A stretch of 64,000 bases of DNA from Magicicada septendecula. Its lineage: Eukaryota; Arthropoda; Insecta; Hemiptera; Cicadidae. The translations under genes were made by a program, and so were the position numbers. The stretch covers positions 195,590,134-195,654,133 of the forward strand of contig CM068373.1 of the NCBI GenBank assembly GCA_034769895.1, written 5' to 3'. Numbering within the stretch: the first letter of the stretch is position 1; every line of letters starts with the position of its first letter. This document shows, in pieces, positions 10,457-22,751 of the stretch. The notes below the pieces were generated by a model. It was not told where the DNA came from, searched no databases, and worked only from the letters and a program-made list of their open reading frames with translations.

Positions 10457-12402
10457 CTAACCCTAAGAGTATCAGTGAGGATATGGCGCCAACGACCCCC
10501 CTTTAATTCTTAACACGTCATGGGTAAACTACTCCCCTAGCTCGGAGACTATGGCTGCACCTGAACGAGATTACTGGACTTCTCTGTGTGGGATCCCAAC
10601 ACCATAACATCGGAGAGGTACTCACCATAATACCCCCTAACCCTTTGTCATTTCACCAAAAAAATAAAAAAACTGGCCTTATACCATACCAGATCCTCAA
10701 CCGATATGTCTCCCCTTACATACATACTGGGTTGTCTTTAGCAAATACTGGGTGTGTACACATACTCATTATTATACTGAACACAACATCTGTGTCCTAC
10801 TTACTGATCTAACATTCATAAAATATTTTATATTTTAACTTCAATTCCTTTTCTCACTATTTTATCGTTTGACGTTACTGTTTCACATAAATGGCAATTT
10901 ATGTCATATAAAAAAAAATCAAACAAATCAAACTAAATCATTTAAATTTTGTTCACCTAAAGGAATTAATCTAAGTTCCATATCAAAATTTCATATTACC
11001 ATTAATTTGATCAAAATCCCAAAATATTTTACATGAATTTACAATTCTTCTTCCCTAGCTGCCAGCAATCATAATAAACAAAATACAACGAACACCTTAG
11101 TCTATCATAAACTCCCTTATCACTACCTTTGTCTACAACACAATATAAATCAATTAATACAATCACAATACACATAATCAACAATATATACTGAACATCA
11201 AAACACAATCTGTACTTCAAGCAGAATACAAATTTTAAATTAAAATTTTTTTTTATGTAATAAAATGTAATAATGTTTTATTAAACCTCTATTCTGACAA
11301 TAAAAGAAAATTATAAAAGAAAATACAACTTGAACTTATATTGATTATTAAAAGAACATAGGAATTGGTTACATTGACCATTATCCAGTTCATACCAGTC
11401 ATCAGCTGATGTCTTACCAACAGGGGAATGACCTTTCTATAGGCACACTACATACAAATAATACAATGTAAAATACATAACACCTGTTTATAATCCCTAC
11501 CCTCCAACATAATAACACAATAAAACATAAACATTCACAAATAATACCAAACTAATTTCATTACAAAAAACATCTCATCTGTATATGAATAAAATTTACC
11601 AAATTTGGGTTTAGTTTCAAAGTCTATTAACTCTTTATTTAGTTACTTTTTTATTATTACATCTCCGTTACGAATTTCTATTAGTCGTTTTTATCCTCAA
11701 TTGGTTTGGGTGATTCCCAATTATTCACAATAATCTAATTCATTGAAAAGGCATTAAAATATAATCTTACCCCCTTTCTGACTCTAACACTCACTAACAG
11801 ATTTACATAGGATGACACCAATCTCTCAAAACATTTATCTCCACTAACTTACTACTGTAGCTCACCTTGAATCATTCTACCCTTATAACAACATACCCTC
11901 TTTGTACTTAGGATGTGTGTTCCCTCCATATGCTCATTCCCTTATTAGTTCCTGGTCTCCCCCAGGTAACCCCGCCAACGTACATACGGTTCACCTCCCA
12001 CCACAACGCCTTTTGTTGAGGACTCCTTATCACACCACCCCCTTTACAAAATTCTTCCATCATCTAATTACTCTCCAATTACATCACTCTCATTACTCTA
12101 CATATATGCCCTATCGCTATTGTGTCCCTACTATTACTCAGTTTCTATATTACTTTTATTCCCAAGAATCTTATTCTGTTTAACACCCATTTAAAATTAA
12201 CTCTGACTGATTCAAATGCCTTATTTAAATATTTATCACCCAAATTCTAACCTTTATTACCCATTGAAAATTCATAACTACCTCAAATTGATTTTGTCAC
12301 TTAATTTAAAACCTCTTAAACACATTGAAAATTTATTATTCACACATTTAATTATATTGCTAAAAAAATCTGCAAATCACTTATAAGGGACATACTACAT
12401 AT
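10457..12402. other. Non-coding 3' internal region of element F
   Basis: No believable gene. The first 250 bp are the conserved block beside the stem-loop; the motif ACTGGACTTCTC...GATCCCAACACC is shared with B, C, D and the complement of A. One ATCAGCTGAT palindrome lies at 11401-11410 inside a 130-bp segment. A diverged copy of that segment is at 19907-20040, on the far side of element A. Confidence 0.7.
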
Positions 12403-13593
12403 TGTAGCGGGTCAAAATTTTGGGTGTTTTTATTTTAACCGTTTGTGGTATTTATATATTTGTATTCATTTCGTTTTCGGGCGGGCTTGTGTAAAATATG
12501 GTAAAACGGTATTATTGTGCAACGTATTTGTCCGTATAACAGACCAGTGTTGAGAAACAGTTGGAAACAAAGCAATCAGTGTCGAGGAATGCGGCAGAGA
12601 ATGCGCGCCACCATAAAATTCGCAGAACTCTGTACATGTGTTTGGACGCCCGTACGCAACCCAGCCGGGCGGGGCTCGGGAATGACGCCGTGAGAAACAC
12701 CAAAGTTGAGGCAAACATGGCGATGGGATGAAAAGTTAGTAGCTCCAAGTGACCGGCTACCGGAAAACAGCGTTAAACTCCGCCTACTGTTGGTGACGTC
12801 AGCGGAACCAAGTCCAATATTGTCCTCTGGTACCACACATATACCAGCTATAATCCATGCATAAACTGAATATGCCTCAGCAAATCAACAGTATACGGCG
12901 ACTAAAACTTGGTGGCATTGAATCAACGCTTCCGCCAGCTCAATCAAGCACATTGGCAGTTCCACTATAATTGCCGGCCGGCAAGGAGCTGAGTAAGCTC
13001 TCTTCAAAGTTTTTTTCAGTTTTCCCCGTAAAGAGTGTAATAACAGTAGAAAAAGTTGGTGACCGACATCAATCCAGAATGAAGCAATAAGTAAAGTAAT
13101 TTTCGGACAGTGAGAAGCCAAACATTTACTAAAAACGATGAGTGCGCGCGCGAGCACGTGGCCGGGGTTTCAAGTTAAGGGCTGAAAATTTTATTATAAA
13201 ATGTTTAAGGGGAAATAAATTGTGTGTGTGTTTGAGTGGGTGTTTAAATATGCAGGCTGGGCTCTGTCTGTATGTGTATATGAATATAAGGTAAGCTCGT
13301 AGAATAAGATAGTATATGTAACGAATCACCAGACAAAGAAAAATTATGAAGCTATTTTATATACAAAACCTGGTAAAAATTTATTGGAATTTGAATGATT
13401 TAAAAAATGAAATTAAAAGTTAAATTCTCTTCAAAAATGAGTTGTGTCAGTACTTTGCATAACCCATAGACCATGTTTGTATCTAGGTACATGTGATCGA
13501 ATCCTGTGACCCTGTAAGAGTTATCATAACGGTAAGTAACAACTAATTTGAAATTTGGTAATAATAATAAATGTGATCGATCAGTACGTCACA
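12403..13593 (+). repeat. 5' LTR of element A
   Basis: Starts TGTAGCGGGTC and ends ...CAGTACGTCACA, so it has TG...CA ends. It is identical to 18712-19902 except for one base seen by eye. It carries a CACGTG box (13155-13160) and ACG|GTAAGT at 13529-13537, 56 bp before the LTR end. Short frames inside it are repeated in both LTRs and have no coding signature. Confidence 0.95.
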
Positions 13594-13595
13594 AG

Positions 13596-13615
13596 TGGCG
13601 CCACGGAACAGGCAC
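13596..13615 (+). other. Primer binding site of element A
   Basis: Two bases after the LTR end the sequence reads TGGCGCCACGGAACAGGCAC. It begins with TGG, the complement of the CCA tail of a tRNA, and resembles lysine-tRNA primer sites (TGGCGCC...GAACAGG). The exact tRNA cannot be named without a search. Confidence 0.8.
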
Positions 13616-13792
13616 GAATTGAATTAATTATAATTAATTAATTGAATTCCGCATCGACAGAGATACAAACATGTTCTAGGTTAGCTTAGCAACGTAACAG
13701 TATATTACAAAATTTAAATAATTACTGTATTTATTTAATTAATTATTCTATTTAAGCAATTTATATAATTTAATTTATATCAATAATACAAA

Positions 13793-15000
13793 ATGTCAGA
13801 TAACGAGAATAAAATAAATGAAAATAGCGTCGAAAATTTCGACGACTCAAACATTAGTAACTTTGAAATACATTCGACTCCCAGTGCGAGTCAAGAGAAA
13901 GCAGAGATAAATTTGAGTGACCAGAGTAATGTAACTGAAGATTCGGGTGTGCAATTAACCCCGACTTCAACAAAATGTAACGCACAATTTAATAGTGAGG
14001 TAATGAGTATGTTACAATTACTTTTAGAACAAAATAAAGAAATGAAGAGTGATACAAATATTAAATATAATGAACTGAAGAGTGATTCTGACGCTAAATT
14101 CAATATGCAAAATTCAATAATTAATGATAAGTTTCACGAGTTAAAAAATGAAATACAAGAAATGAATAAATGTGTAGAAAGTACCCATGAGACAATAATG
14201 ACTAGTTTGAATAAATTAGAACAGAGTGTGGAGCGAATGGGAGTACATGTGATGAATCCAGATAAGAATAATACAAATGAAACCTGTAATGACAAATACA
14301 AAAATGTAATGCCAGATAAAGAGGTAACAAATAAGGACAATAATGTCGAAAATAATGTACGTAATACCGAGAATATTAATGTGTTTGAAAAATCGGTATC
14401 AGAAAGTGATACGGTAAAAATAAATAATGAGAGTACTAATGAAATTGCAGAATGTAGTGATTATGAGATGTTAATGTGTGTCAGTTAGTTAGAGAGAGAG
14501 AGAGGAGAAATAATGTTGTAGTAGAGTGGGGACAGAGGGGAAATTTTCCTTTTATTATCTATGATGAGTTAATGTGGTCACAAGTGTTTTTGAAGGGCAA
14601 GGGTCCCGTACTAGTAGAAGATTGGAGTTGTTCATTTTATTTGTATGATATTATACCCTCTGTGTGGAATGATTTTATAAGTATGAGATGGTGTTATGAT
14701 GAGAGAGAATTAGAAGTATATAATTTAAAGAGAGATTATGGTGAGTTGAAAGAAGTATTAGAAGAGTATTTAAATAAGAATGATTTGATTTTTAATACAA
14801 AAGTAACTGACCCGATATTGAAGAAATTTACTAACGGAGACCTAACAGATATACTTAGTGTTGACTTGTTGCAAGATTATTTTGATAAAATGGATGAATT
14901 TGATTTTTGTGGTTATGACACACAAAGTATCAGTATGTGTGTTAACGAAATCGAAAAGTGTTATGTAGAACCAAGGTTAATTTGGAACGATGGAGGCTAA
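13793..15000 (+). pseudogene. Gag-like ORF of element A, frameshifted
   Basis: Two overlapping frames form one former gene: 13793-14488 (starts MSDNENKINE) and 14476-15000 (ends RLIWNDGG). The break is at a GA repeat near 14487-14504. The product would be about 400 residues, very rich in Asn, Asp, Glu and Lys, with a probable coiled coil around residues 60-150 (alternating ELK/KLE heptads). The second part aligns by motif with the ORFs of B, C and D: E-x-E, then GNFPF versus ANFP, a Trp-containing stretch ending in a run like YxLKRDYGEL, and a C-terminal Asp-Gly-Gly. I recognise no enzymatic domain or zinc knuckle. Position just after the primer site suggests a structural, Gag-like role. Confidence 0.7.
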
Positions 15001-18000
15001 ACTAGAAACAATCAATGGACAATTTTATATATATTGTTTTATGGTTTTGTGACCTCGCAACCTTTGAACATTGAAGTGTGATATGACTAAATAAATAAGG
15101 ATGCAGATTTGTAAATAAATGTTTAGTAAATTTATTTGTGTGTATTGTAGAATGTTAAGTAAACAATGTGTGTAGATGATTGTTGTAATACTAATGTTAA
15201 TATTTGCAATTTAAACAAATAACCGAATTAATTTTGAAAACTAATTGGCTAATTGTAAATGTTTAATTAATTTAATTAAAACAATTTGAAAGGTTTTAAA
15301 TGTTTTGATTAATTCAAAGATTATATAATTGAATTTTCTGATGAATTTAAATGGTTTAACGAGAAGTGAAGTTGGTAATTAAATGATGAATTGTTGATTT
15401 GAAATAACTTTTTGTTAAATGTTTCAGAGGTTACTTGGAGTAGTGGTGTATGGTGTATATAGTTGTGTATGTCAGTATATGAATTATGGACTGTAAGTAT
15501 AAAATTTTTATGATACAAGTCAAATATAATAAAATGTGCACAAATGTTTAACTTAATGGAACGAATTTTAACTTCAATAATGAAAATAACTTGAGATAAT
15601 GATTTAAAGGGTAATAATAACTGAGATATGATGAAAAATAAATATTAATAATGAGTTCGAAAATTTTAAGTAATCTAATTGTAGAAAGTTATGAAGGATG
15701 ATTAATGATTGATGATGGATGAAGATGTCACATTAGAATGTTGTATATAAAAATTCTATTAATTAGTTAGTAAGTGGCTATTGAGGGGGTGGCCTGTGCT
15801 CTCTTAAATAGCGAAATGGGTTGGGGGTAGCAGTGAGTGTTACCTCCATCGGAGGCCAAACTGGCGATAAATGTGCGGCACACCTTATCCGTGTAAAGTA
15901 AAAATTTTACACACAATACTAAATAACGTGTCGCACATAGTAGTGATGTGTAACAGGCAATTAAATTGAAGTTAGATTTCCTCGACTTTTCGGGCGGTTA
16001 CTGTCTTACCAGCACTAACCGTGGTTTTGGCTAGCGGCCAGCTATGGTCATACCAAGTCCCTTGACCATAGCTGACTTGAAATTGGTATATATTTGAAAT
16101 TCAATGGGGGGACAATTAGAGGAAATCTCTGGCACTATGGAACAGCGGCTGCCACTCTGCCCGCCTGGGGGTAGCAAGACCGGTGGCAGATCCGTTTTAA
16201 GGGTGTATGATTATTAACAAGAACATGATGATGTTCACTACTTTAAAACTTAATAGCGGAAGCAGAGACACGGAGAGGTAAAACCCTGCTCCAAAATATA
16301 CAGTCTCTGTGGAAGCGAAAAGGCGAGACAGTCTTACATAATCTGAAATAGTGTGTGTGGCTGGGAGGTGACGCAAAGGAGTCACGAATTTAAAGTTTAT
16401 GACATAAAAGTTTTTGCTTATTCAAAGTTTAATTCAAATAAAACTGCTTGTGCTCTGTTCAGGTAACTAGCTGCTCAGATATTTAAAAATAAGGTATTCA
16501 TTATGCGTTTTAAATGTAGTGTTTACTTGTTGTATGTTAGGTATAGGTATTGTAAAAATAGTTAATTTCATGATGTGTGTATGTTTTTTCCTAAGCCAAT
16601 AATTAAATCGTCTGGCAGGTTAACATAAGCATCAGAATCAGAAAAAAGGGGAAACAATGAGGTGAGAAGTGAGAATAAATAAAAATAAATATGTATATTC
16701 CATGTAATTTGTTCAATTGTGAGATGTATTTTCATTGTGTTAGTAGGATCAGCTGATCAGCAATACCATGTCACTGGTATATTGGTTTGTAAATGTTACA
16801 AGTAATTAATGTTTAATGTACTACAGATATGTTGAAGTAAAGATAAAAAGAATATGAGAAATAAAATAACAATAATTTATGCAAATTAATAAAAGATAAT
16901 TCATGGGTGATAAATATGTTGTGGGACACGTAGACCTGTCCAAATTGAATTAAAAGTTGAATGTGAAATGATAGAGATGAATATGATGTAATGTTGTTTT
17001 TGAGTTAATGTGATGTAACCGAGTTGGTGAAGTATTAATGTTGACACAGTGGTAATGGAGACTTTATGTAGATTTTGAGTGACATATTGTTGTTTTTATA
17101 GTTAATGAGGTTATTTTGTGTATTTGTAGTAATGTAATGAGATTGAGAATTTTGGGGATGGCAAGTTTGTATTAGAGGGTAGTGTAATGTAGGAGTCCAC
17201 AACAAGGGTTGGGACGGGATAGGGATAGATTTTTGTGGGGAAGGGGCCGCCTTAGGTAGAATCCGGGCCGCCAAATAAGGGAATTGAGTTTTGGGTAGGG
17301 GAAACACGTATCCTATGTACAAAGGGTTAGAGAGTATTTTTTAATGGGAGAAGGCGGCGATTTGTGTTAAATGGTAAGTTGGGTTTAGAGCGTATTGGGA
17401 TAGATGTTTTGGTAGAGATGGGTGTCATGGTAATTGAAGTTGATTAATATTAGAGTCAGAGGGAGAAAGTTCATACATGTATACAGATCTAATTCAGTAA
17501 ATGAGAATAAATAATTTACATCACCCACAGTAAAGTATAGCGAGATTGTTAAATGAAGAGTAAGATTGTTGAATAAAGAGAGAGACTTATGATGAAGAAT
17601 ATAAAATTTTTATTTTTTCGAAGCCAGTGACAAACTTTTGGTAGAATTGAAAATAATGTATAGTTAAGAATTGTTTATTTTAAATAATGTAAATGCCAAT
17701 TTGATTATTATATTAATATTTTGTTGGTTTTAAATATTTTGTTAGTATGTTTGTATTTCAAAGTTAGGATATTACAGATGTTCAGTGTGTTTTCAGAACT
17801 TATATATAACATATGTAGGTCAAGGGTTTTGGACTTGACCTAGTTACGATCAGCTGATGAGGTCATACACCTACTAAGCTTGTATAGTAGGAAGCCAATT
17901 TTAATTTGTTTGTTTAATTAATTCAAACCAATATTTGAATAATTTTAATAAATATGTTGTTTAATAAATAAATTTAGTAAAATTTTTTAATGAATAAATT

Positions 18001-18661
18001 TAAATTTTTTTGAATTTTAAAATTTTGAAAATTTTAAATTTTTTTTGAAAAAAAAAAAAAAAGATTTTTCGCCTGCCAGCGAGTGAATATTTTAGGTAAT
18101 GATTATTTTATTATGTGTGCATTAACCATGTTTATTTTATTGTATTGCATTGTATTGGTAGACTATAAGTGGTTCTCATGTTAGAGTAAGGATGTGTTTA
18201 TATTAGTAGAAATGTCTAGGTTAAGTCATTTGAAACAAAAATTAGAAAAACCAGGAAGAGAATTTTTTGATAAAATAATATTTTGAATTGTTTAAATTTA
18301 TAATAAATTTTAAAAGGAAGCTTTTATTTTTAATGTGGTATGGTAATATGTAATGTGAGTGTGTGTGAGCCCAGTATCTGCTAAAGGCAGCCCAGCTTGC
18401 AAAAAGGGGATCCATATCGGCGGAGGAGCTGGAATAATTTTAGCCAGGGATTGAGGATTTTGGGGGGTAGCATGTTAAAAGGCGAGGTACGCTGTGGTAC
18501 AAGTCTGCTCGATTTCTCGGTGTTGGGATCTCTTACGGAGAAGTCCAGTGATCTCGTTCAGATGAGTCCATGGTCGCTGAGCCAGGGGGGTCGTGTACCC
18601 ATGAGATTAAGAACCAGGGGGTTGTTGGCCCCAGTTCCTCACCGGTCCTCTTCGGGGTTAT
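15001..18661. other. Non-coding internal region of element A
   Basis: About 3.7 kb without a supportable gene. It holds ATCAGCTGAT palindromes at 16748-16757 and 17849-17858 and a poly-A/poly-T stretch (18038-18066). The motif CGCCTGCCAGCGAGTGAATA (18070 on) is conserved in C and D. The conserved block beside the polypurine tract is at about 18370-18660. Lengths and order of these motifs agree with the other family members. Confidence 0.7.
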
Positions 18662-18702
18662 CGATGAGATTTCTTCTGTCGTGAACAGCAGAATTCTCAT
18701 CG
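18662..18702 (+). other. PPT-adjacent stem-loop of element A
   Basis: A 41-nt inverted repeat whose arms begin CGATGAGA and end TCTCATCG, pairing at 16 of 18 positions around a short loop. It abuts the polypurine tract AGGGGGTAT (18703-18711) and the 3' LTR. An equivalent structure occurs in B, C, D and F. Confidence 0.85.
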
Positions 18703-18711
18703 AGGGGGTAT

Positions 18712-19902
18712 TGTAGCGGGTCAAAATTTTGGGTGTTTTTATTTTAACCGTTTGTGGTATTTATATATTTGTATTCATTTCATTTTCGGGCGGGCTTGTG
18801 TAAAATATGGTAAAACGGTATTATTGTGCAACGTATTTGTCCGTATAACAGACCAGTGTTGAGAAACAGTTGGAAACAAAGCAATCAGTGTCGAGGAATG
18901 CGGCAGAGAATGCGCGCCACCATAAAATTCGCAGAACTCTGTACATGTGTTTGGACGCCCGTACGCAACCCAGCCGGGCGGGGCTCGGGAATGACGCCGT
19001 GAGAAACACCAAAGTTGAGGCAAACATGGCGATGGGATGAAAAGTTAGTAGCTCCAAGTGACCGGCTACCGGAAAACAGCGTTAAACTCCGCCTACTGTT
19101 GGTGACGTCAGCGGAACCAAGTCCAATATTGTCCTCTGGTACCACACATATACCAGCTATAATCCATGCATAAACTGAATATGCCTCAGCAAATCAACAG
19201 TATACGGCGACTAAAACTTGGTGGCATTGAATCAACGCTTCCGCCAGCTCAATCAAGCACATTGGCAGTTCCACTATAATTGCCGGCCGGCAAGGAGCTG
19301 AGTAAGCTCTCTTCAAAGTTTTTTTCAGTTTTCCCCGTAAAGAGTGTAATAACAGTAGAAAAAGTTGGTGACCGACATCAATCCAGAATGAAGCAATAAG
19401 TAAAGTAATTTTCGGACAGTGAGAAGCCAAACATTTACTAAAAACGATGAGTGCGCGCGCGAGCACGTGGCCGGGGTTTCAAGTTAAGGGCTGAAAATTT
19501 TATTATAAAATGTTTAAGGGGAAATAAATTGTGTGTGTGTTTGAGTGGGTGTTTAAATATGCAGGCTGGGCTCTGTCTGTATGTGTATATGAATATAAGG
19601 TAAGCTCGTAGAATAAGATAGTATATGTAACGAATCACCAGACAAAGAAAAATTATGAAGCTATTTTATATACAAAACCTGGTAAAAATTTATTGGAATT
19701 TGAATGATTTAAAAAATGAAATTAAAAGTTAAATTCTCTTCAAAAATGAGTTGTGTCAGTACTTTGCATAACCCATAGACCATGTTTGTATCTAGGTACA
19801 TGTGATCGAATCCTGTGACCCTGTAAGAGTTATCATAACGGTAAGTAACAACTAATTTGAAATTTGGTAATAATAATAAATGTGATCGATCAGTACGTCA
19901 CA
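18712..19902 (+). repeat. 3' LTR of element A
   Basis: 1191 bp, the same length as the 5' LTR and differing by one base that I could find. It follows the polypurine tract directly and is followed by the ATAT target duplication at 19903-19906. Confidence 0.95.
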
Positions 19903-20475
19903 ATATATAACACCAGTCATCAGGTGATATCTCATGGTCAGGTGAATGACCTTACCCTAGATACACTTCAAAATTATACAATGTAAAATACATGACACAT
20001 GTTTATAATTCTTACACCCTAACATAGTAAAATACTAACATAATAAAACATAATAAACACCTTCTCTACTCGACATAATCTTTTCAAAATCAGTAAAGTC
20101 ATTTATAAAATTATCATATGGAGCAAAACATTTAAATCAATTACTTTCGTACAAATTATCTACTGTAATCATCTCTTGAATCAAAATAAAATTATTTAAC
20201 GAGCTTATTATCTCATTCAGTTTATGTCAGTTTAAGATTTCAATTCATTATTCCCCTGAGTAACCTCCTTGCCACACACACTATGACCCCCCACTGGACT
20301 GTGGCGCCCAGTTGCTTCCACAAGAACGGAAGTTTTTTAAGGGTAGACGCTGCCTACCCCGTTCTTGCTTCAGCGTTATATAAAAATTCGGCATTACTGA
20401 TGTCCGAGGACACCAGTAATCCTACTATAATGATTCACACACCCTTATCACGGCACTGTCACCAGAAACTTTGGT

Positions 20476-20647
20476 AAATGCCTTAAACTTTCTATATATT
20501 TAACTTAAGTATGTACCTTGATCGACATTGAAGAATGTAGCCTTAGTTCATGTTGAAATAAACAAATAATAATAATAATATTAAATAGCACTGCAATATA
20601 ATAAATGTAAGATGATGCAACTGACTATAAATGTTTTTTTTTTTCAG
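20476..20647 (+). other. Host intron end with 3' splice site
   Basis: AT-rich DNA ending in a run of T and CAG (20632-20647), a strong polypyrimidine tract and acceptor for the following RCC1-type exon. An AAT microsatellite lies near 20567. Confidence 0.65.
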
Positions 20648-20792
20648 GAAATGTTTACAAATGTGAGACAAATGAGAATAAACTTAAACAAATGTCGTTG
20701 CCAGATCTGACAGTGGTGGAAGTTGCTTGTGGTCGAGAACATACTTTGCTGTTAACTAACAGAGGTCAGGTGTTTACTTGGGGCAGTGGAAA
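20648..20792 (+). CDS. Internal exon of a host RCC1-repeat protein
   Basis: A 145-bp exon open through its length in one frame. The codons begin at 20650 and give NVYKCETNENKLKQMSLPDL, then TVVEVACGREHTLLLTNRG, then QVFTWGSGK. The second part is a textbook RCC1 blade: V.EVACG..HTL.LT..G.V..WG.G. The exon is bounded by T-run/CAG at its 5' side and by A|GTATGT at its 3' side (donor from 20793). It starts with two bases of a codon and ends with two bases of the next. RCC1 blades build seven-bladed propellers in exchange factors for small GTPases and in multidomain proteins such as HERC, NEK and BTB families; which one this is cannot be told from one blade. Flanking introns are loaded with transposons and no other exon is recognised here. 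Confidence 0.8.
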
Positions 20793-21267
20793 GTATGTGC
20801 ATTGTAAATAGAGATACAACATTCTACATATAGTGTTTTAAATAACAACCACTTGCACAAGAAATATGATTCCTGTTTGCTACTGTTCTGTAGCTCTTTT
20901 GGTAAAAAAAAACCATGTGTAATAGCACTGCTCTTTTGGTATTATGAGAAAACAGTTTTCAAAAGAACCTACTTATGGTACAAGTATCTAATACACTGAA
21001 TCTATGCATATCAGTGGCATGGCATGAGTATATAACAGCTGTTGCCAGTTGCTGTTCGGCCTAACATGTAGGCAAATAATTAATTATTTGTACCTTACCT
21101 TAGAGTTGTATTTGTAGTCCACTTGTACTGCAGCTCGATTCGGCAATCTTCTCTAGAAAGAGCTTTATAAAAGAGTAATAAAATGCAGGCATTTTCTATA
21201 GGATTTGTAAAAGAGATTTTTCAATTGATATAAGGGGTAGTCCAGATAGTCTGTTCTGGTAAGTATG
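20793..21267 (+). other. Host intron, no gene seen
   Basis: Follows the donor of the RCC1 exon (GTATGTGC). About 475 bp of ordinary AT-rich intron up to the mariner insertion. No further exon or RNA gene recognised. Confidence 0.6.
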
Positions 21268-21269
21268 TA

Positions 21270-22599
21270 CGAGGGCTATTTGGAAGTAACCTCTGTTGCC
21301 GCATAGCGAGAGAAGTAGTGGAGGAAGTGGCATGATTCCTGTTCTGACTTGTATAGTTGCTCAGTACGCTTCCAGTTGTGTAGTGGGAAGGTCGTGCTGC
21401 CGTTCTTTCACTTGTTATAGCTTTTCAAAATGAGCGCTGCAATAGAAAACCCCACCAAATTCGAAGTGCGTGCTGTAATAAGATTTCTGAGGCAAAAAAC
21501 CTTTCAGCGGCAGGCATTCATTGTGAATTGTGTACTGTATATGGCCAAAATGTTATGAATGAAGGTGTTGTGGGTCGGTCGGTTTGTTTGTTTAAAAGTG
21601 GAAGAACAAACATTCACGATGAAGAAAGGAGTGGCAGGCCATCCTTAGTCAGTGATGAACTTGTTCAGAAAATTGATGAAAAAGTCTGTGAAAACCAGCG
21701 GTTCACAATCTCTGAACTTTCTGAACAATTAGCACAAATTTCTCGGACTGTTTTGTATGAAGTAGTCACAGAAAAGTTAGCGTACCGGAAGTTTTGTGCT
21801 CGGCGGGTACCAAAAGTCCTTTCCGAGAACCACAAAACACAAATAATGTGTTCTGCCTTAGACTTTCTGTCACAGTACAACGCGGAAGGAGAAACGTTTC
21901 TCAACAAAATTGTGACTGGCGATGAGACTGGGGTGTCGTACATAAACGCTGAAACAAAACAACAGTCAATGGTGTGGGTCATACCGCCTCACCAAACAAA
22001 CCAAAGAAAGCGTGGCAAACTTTGTCTGCCAGGAAAGTTATGGCAACTGTTTTTTGGGATGCAAAAGGAATACTGCTTGCGGAGTTCATGGAACGTGGAG
22101 CGACCATCAATTCTGAAGTGTATTGTGAGCCTTTAAAAATCTAAGAAGAGCCATCCAGAACAAACGCTGAGGTCTGCTGACTTCTGGTGTTGTGTTTTTG
22201 CATGACAACGCTTGCCCTAACATCGCTCAGCAAATAACAAGATCTGTTGTGTCAGTTCAAATGGACGTTTTTGATCATCCGCCATATAGTTCAGATTTGA
22301 CTCCCAGTTATTTTCACCTGTTTATGAAGATGAAGAAGTGGTTTGGGTCCCAGCGCTTTGATGACGACAAGGAACTTCACGATGGTGTGACAGGCTGGCT
22401 ACGATCCCAGGTGGCAGAATTTTATGAAAAGGGGATTTCAAAACTAGTCAAATGCTATGATAAATGCCTAAATTTAAATGGCAATTATGTAGAAAAATAG
22501 TGGATAGATGTGGTTTTAAGATGTATATAATAAAATGTATGTATCTACATCCGTGTTTTGTTTATAGTCAAATGGAGGTTACTTTCCGAATAGCCCTCG
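21270..22599 (+). mobile_element. mariner transposon (1.33 kb)
   Basis: Flanked by TA at 21268-21269 and 22600-22601. The ends are CGAGGGCTATTTGGAAGTAA at the left and its near-complement, ending ...AATAGCCCTCG, at the right: terminal repeats of about 25 bp with one or two mismatches. Size and ends are typical of mariner. It lies in the host intron. The transposase is broken. Confidence 0.95.
21430..22500 (+). pseudogene. mariner transposase, inactive
   Basis: Starts MSAAIENPTKFEVRAVIRF at 21430 in one frame and moves to another near 21500 (VYGQNVMNEGVVGR onward). It shifts again around 21990-22190. The helix-turn-helix region includes HDEERSGRPS. The catalytic D,D34D residues can be placed: first Asp in VTGDET, second in FLHDNACPN. 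The third position reads DLTPSYFHLF where the family has APSDYHLF, so the third catalytic Asp is now Tyr. At least three frameshifts plus this change make it certainly inactive. Confidence 0.92.
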
Positions 22600-22751
22600 T
22601 ATTTGCCGCAGGGCTGAAAAACGACCATTTTGCAGAAGCACTTCTATCAGGAATTGTAAGTAATGAGACGCACAGTTTTGTAATTTCCTATAATGCTTTA
22701 GTAAGTTTACTGGCATGTAGTTATAGATTTACATCATATATCAACTTGTCT

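Larger units (their letters stand above)
12403..19902 (+). mobile_element. LTR element A, complete and very young
   Basis: A 7500-bp element with two 1191-bp LTRs in direct orientation and ATAT on both sides (12399-12402, 19903-19906). It has a tRNA-type primer site, a gag-like coding region split by a frameshift, about 3.7 kb of non-coding DNA, a stem-loop and a polypurine tract. I found only one difference between the LTRs by eye (12473 versus 18782), so insertion was recent. No protease, RT, RNase H or integrase is present, so movement must depend on enzymes supplied in trans. It sits inside element F. Confidence 0.95.
9178..20475 (-). mobile_element. LTR element F (5'-truncated), split by element A
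   Basis: An older member of the window's non-autonomous LTR family, in minus orientation. It keeps one LTR (9178-10404), the polypurine tract and stem-loop (10405-10456) and about 2 kb of 3' internal DNA to 12402. Element A (12403-19902) then interrupts it, and it resumes at 19903-20475. The right piece matches the complement of A around 16195-16390: both contain CCACACACACTAT and a nearby ACACCCTTA motif. No gag-like ORF or second LTR follows, so the 5' half is missing. The left limit is placed where the ZMYM1-like frame stops and TGTACGGCC begins. The right limit is approximate. Confidence 0.7.

Noticed and set aside
12466..13329. Several minus-strand frames of 66-90 codons, repeated at 18775-19638
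   Set aside because: They lie inside the two LTRs of element A, so their repetition is due to LTR identity and not to protein conservation; no family signature.
17849..17880. CTGATGA in element A as a possible second hammerhead
   Set aside because: No GAAA follows at the right distance and no flanking stems pair; it is part of the ATCAGCTGAT palindrome.
22602..22660. Possible second host exon (CCGCAG|GGCTGAAAAACG...|GTAAGT)
   Set aside because: A donor-like GTAAGT is present but the acceptor lacks a pyrimidine tract. In the phase required by the RCC1 exon the peptide does not continue an RCC1 blade.
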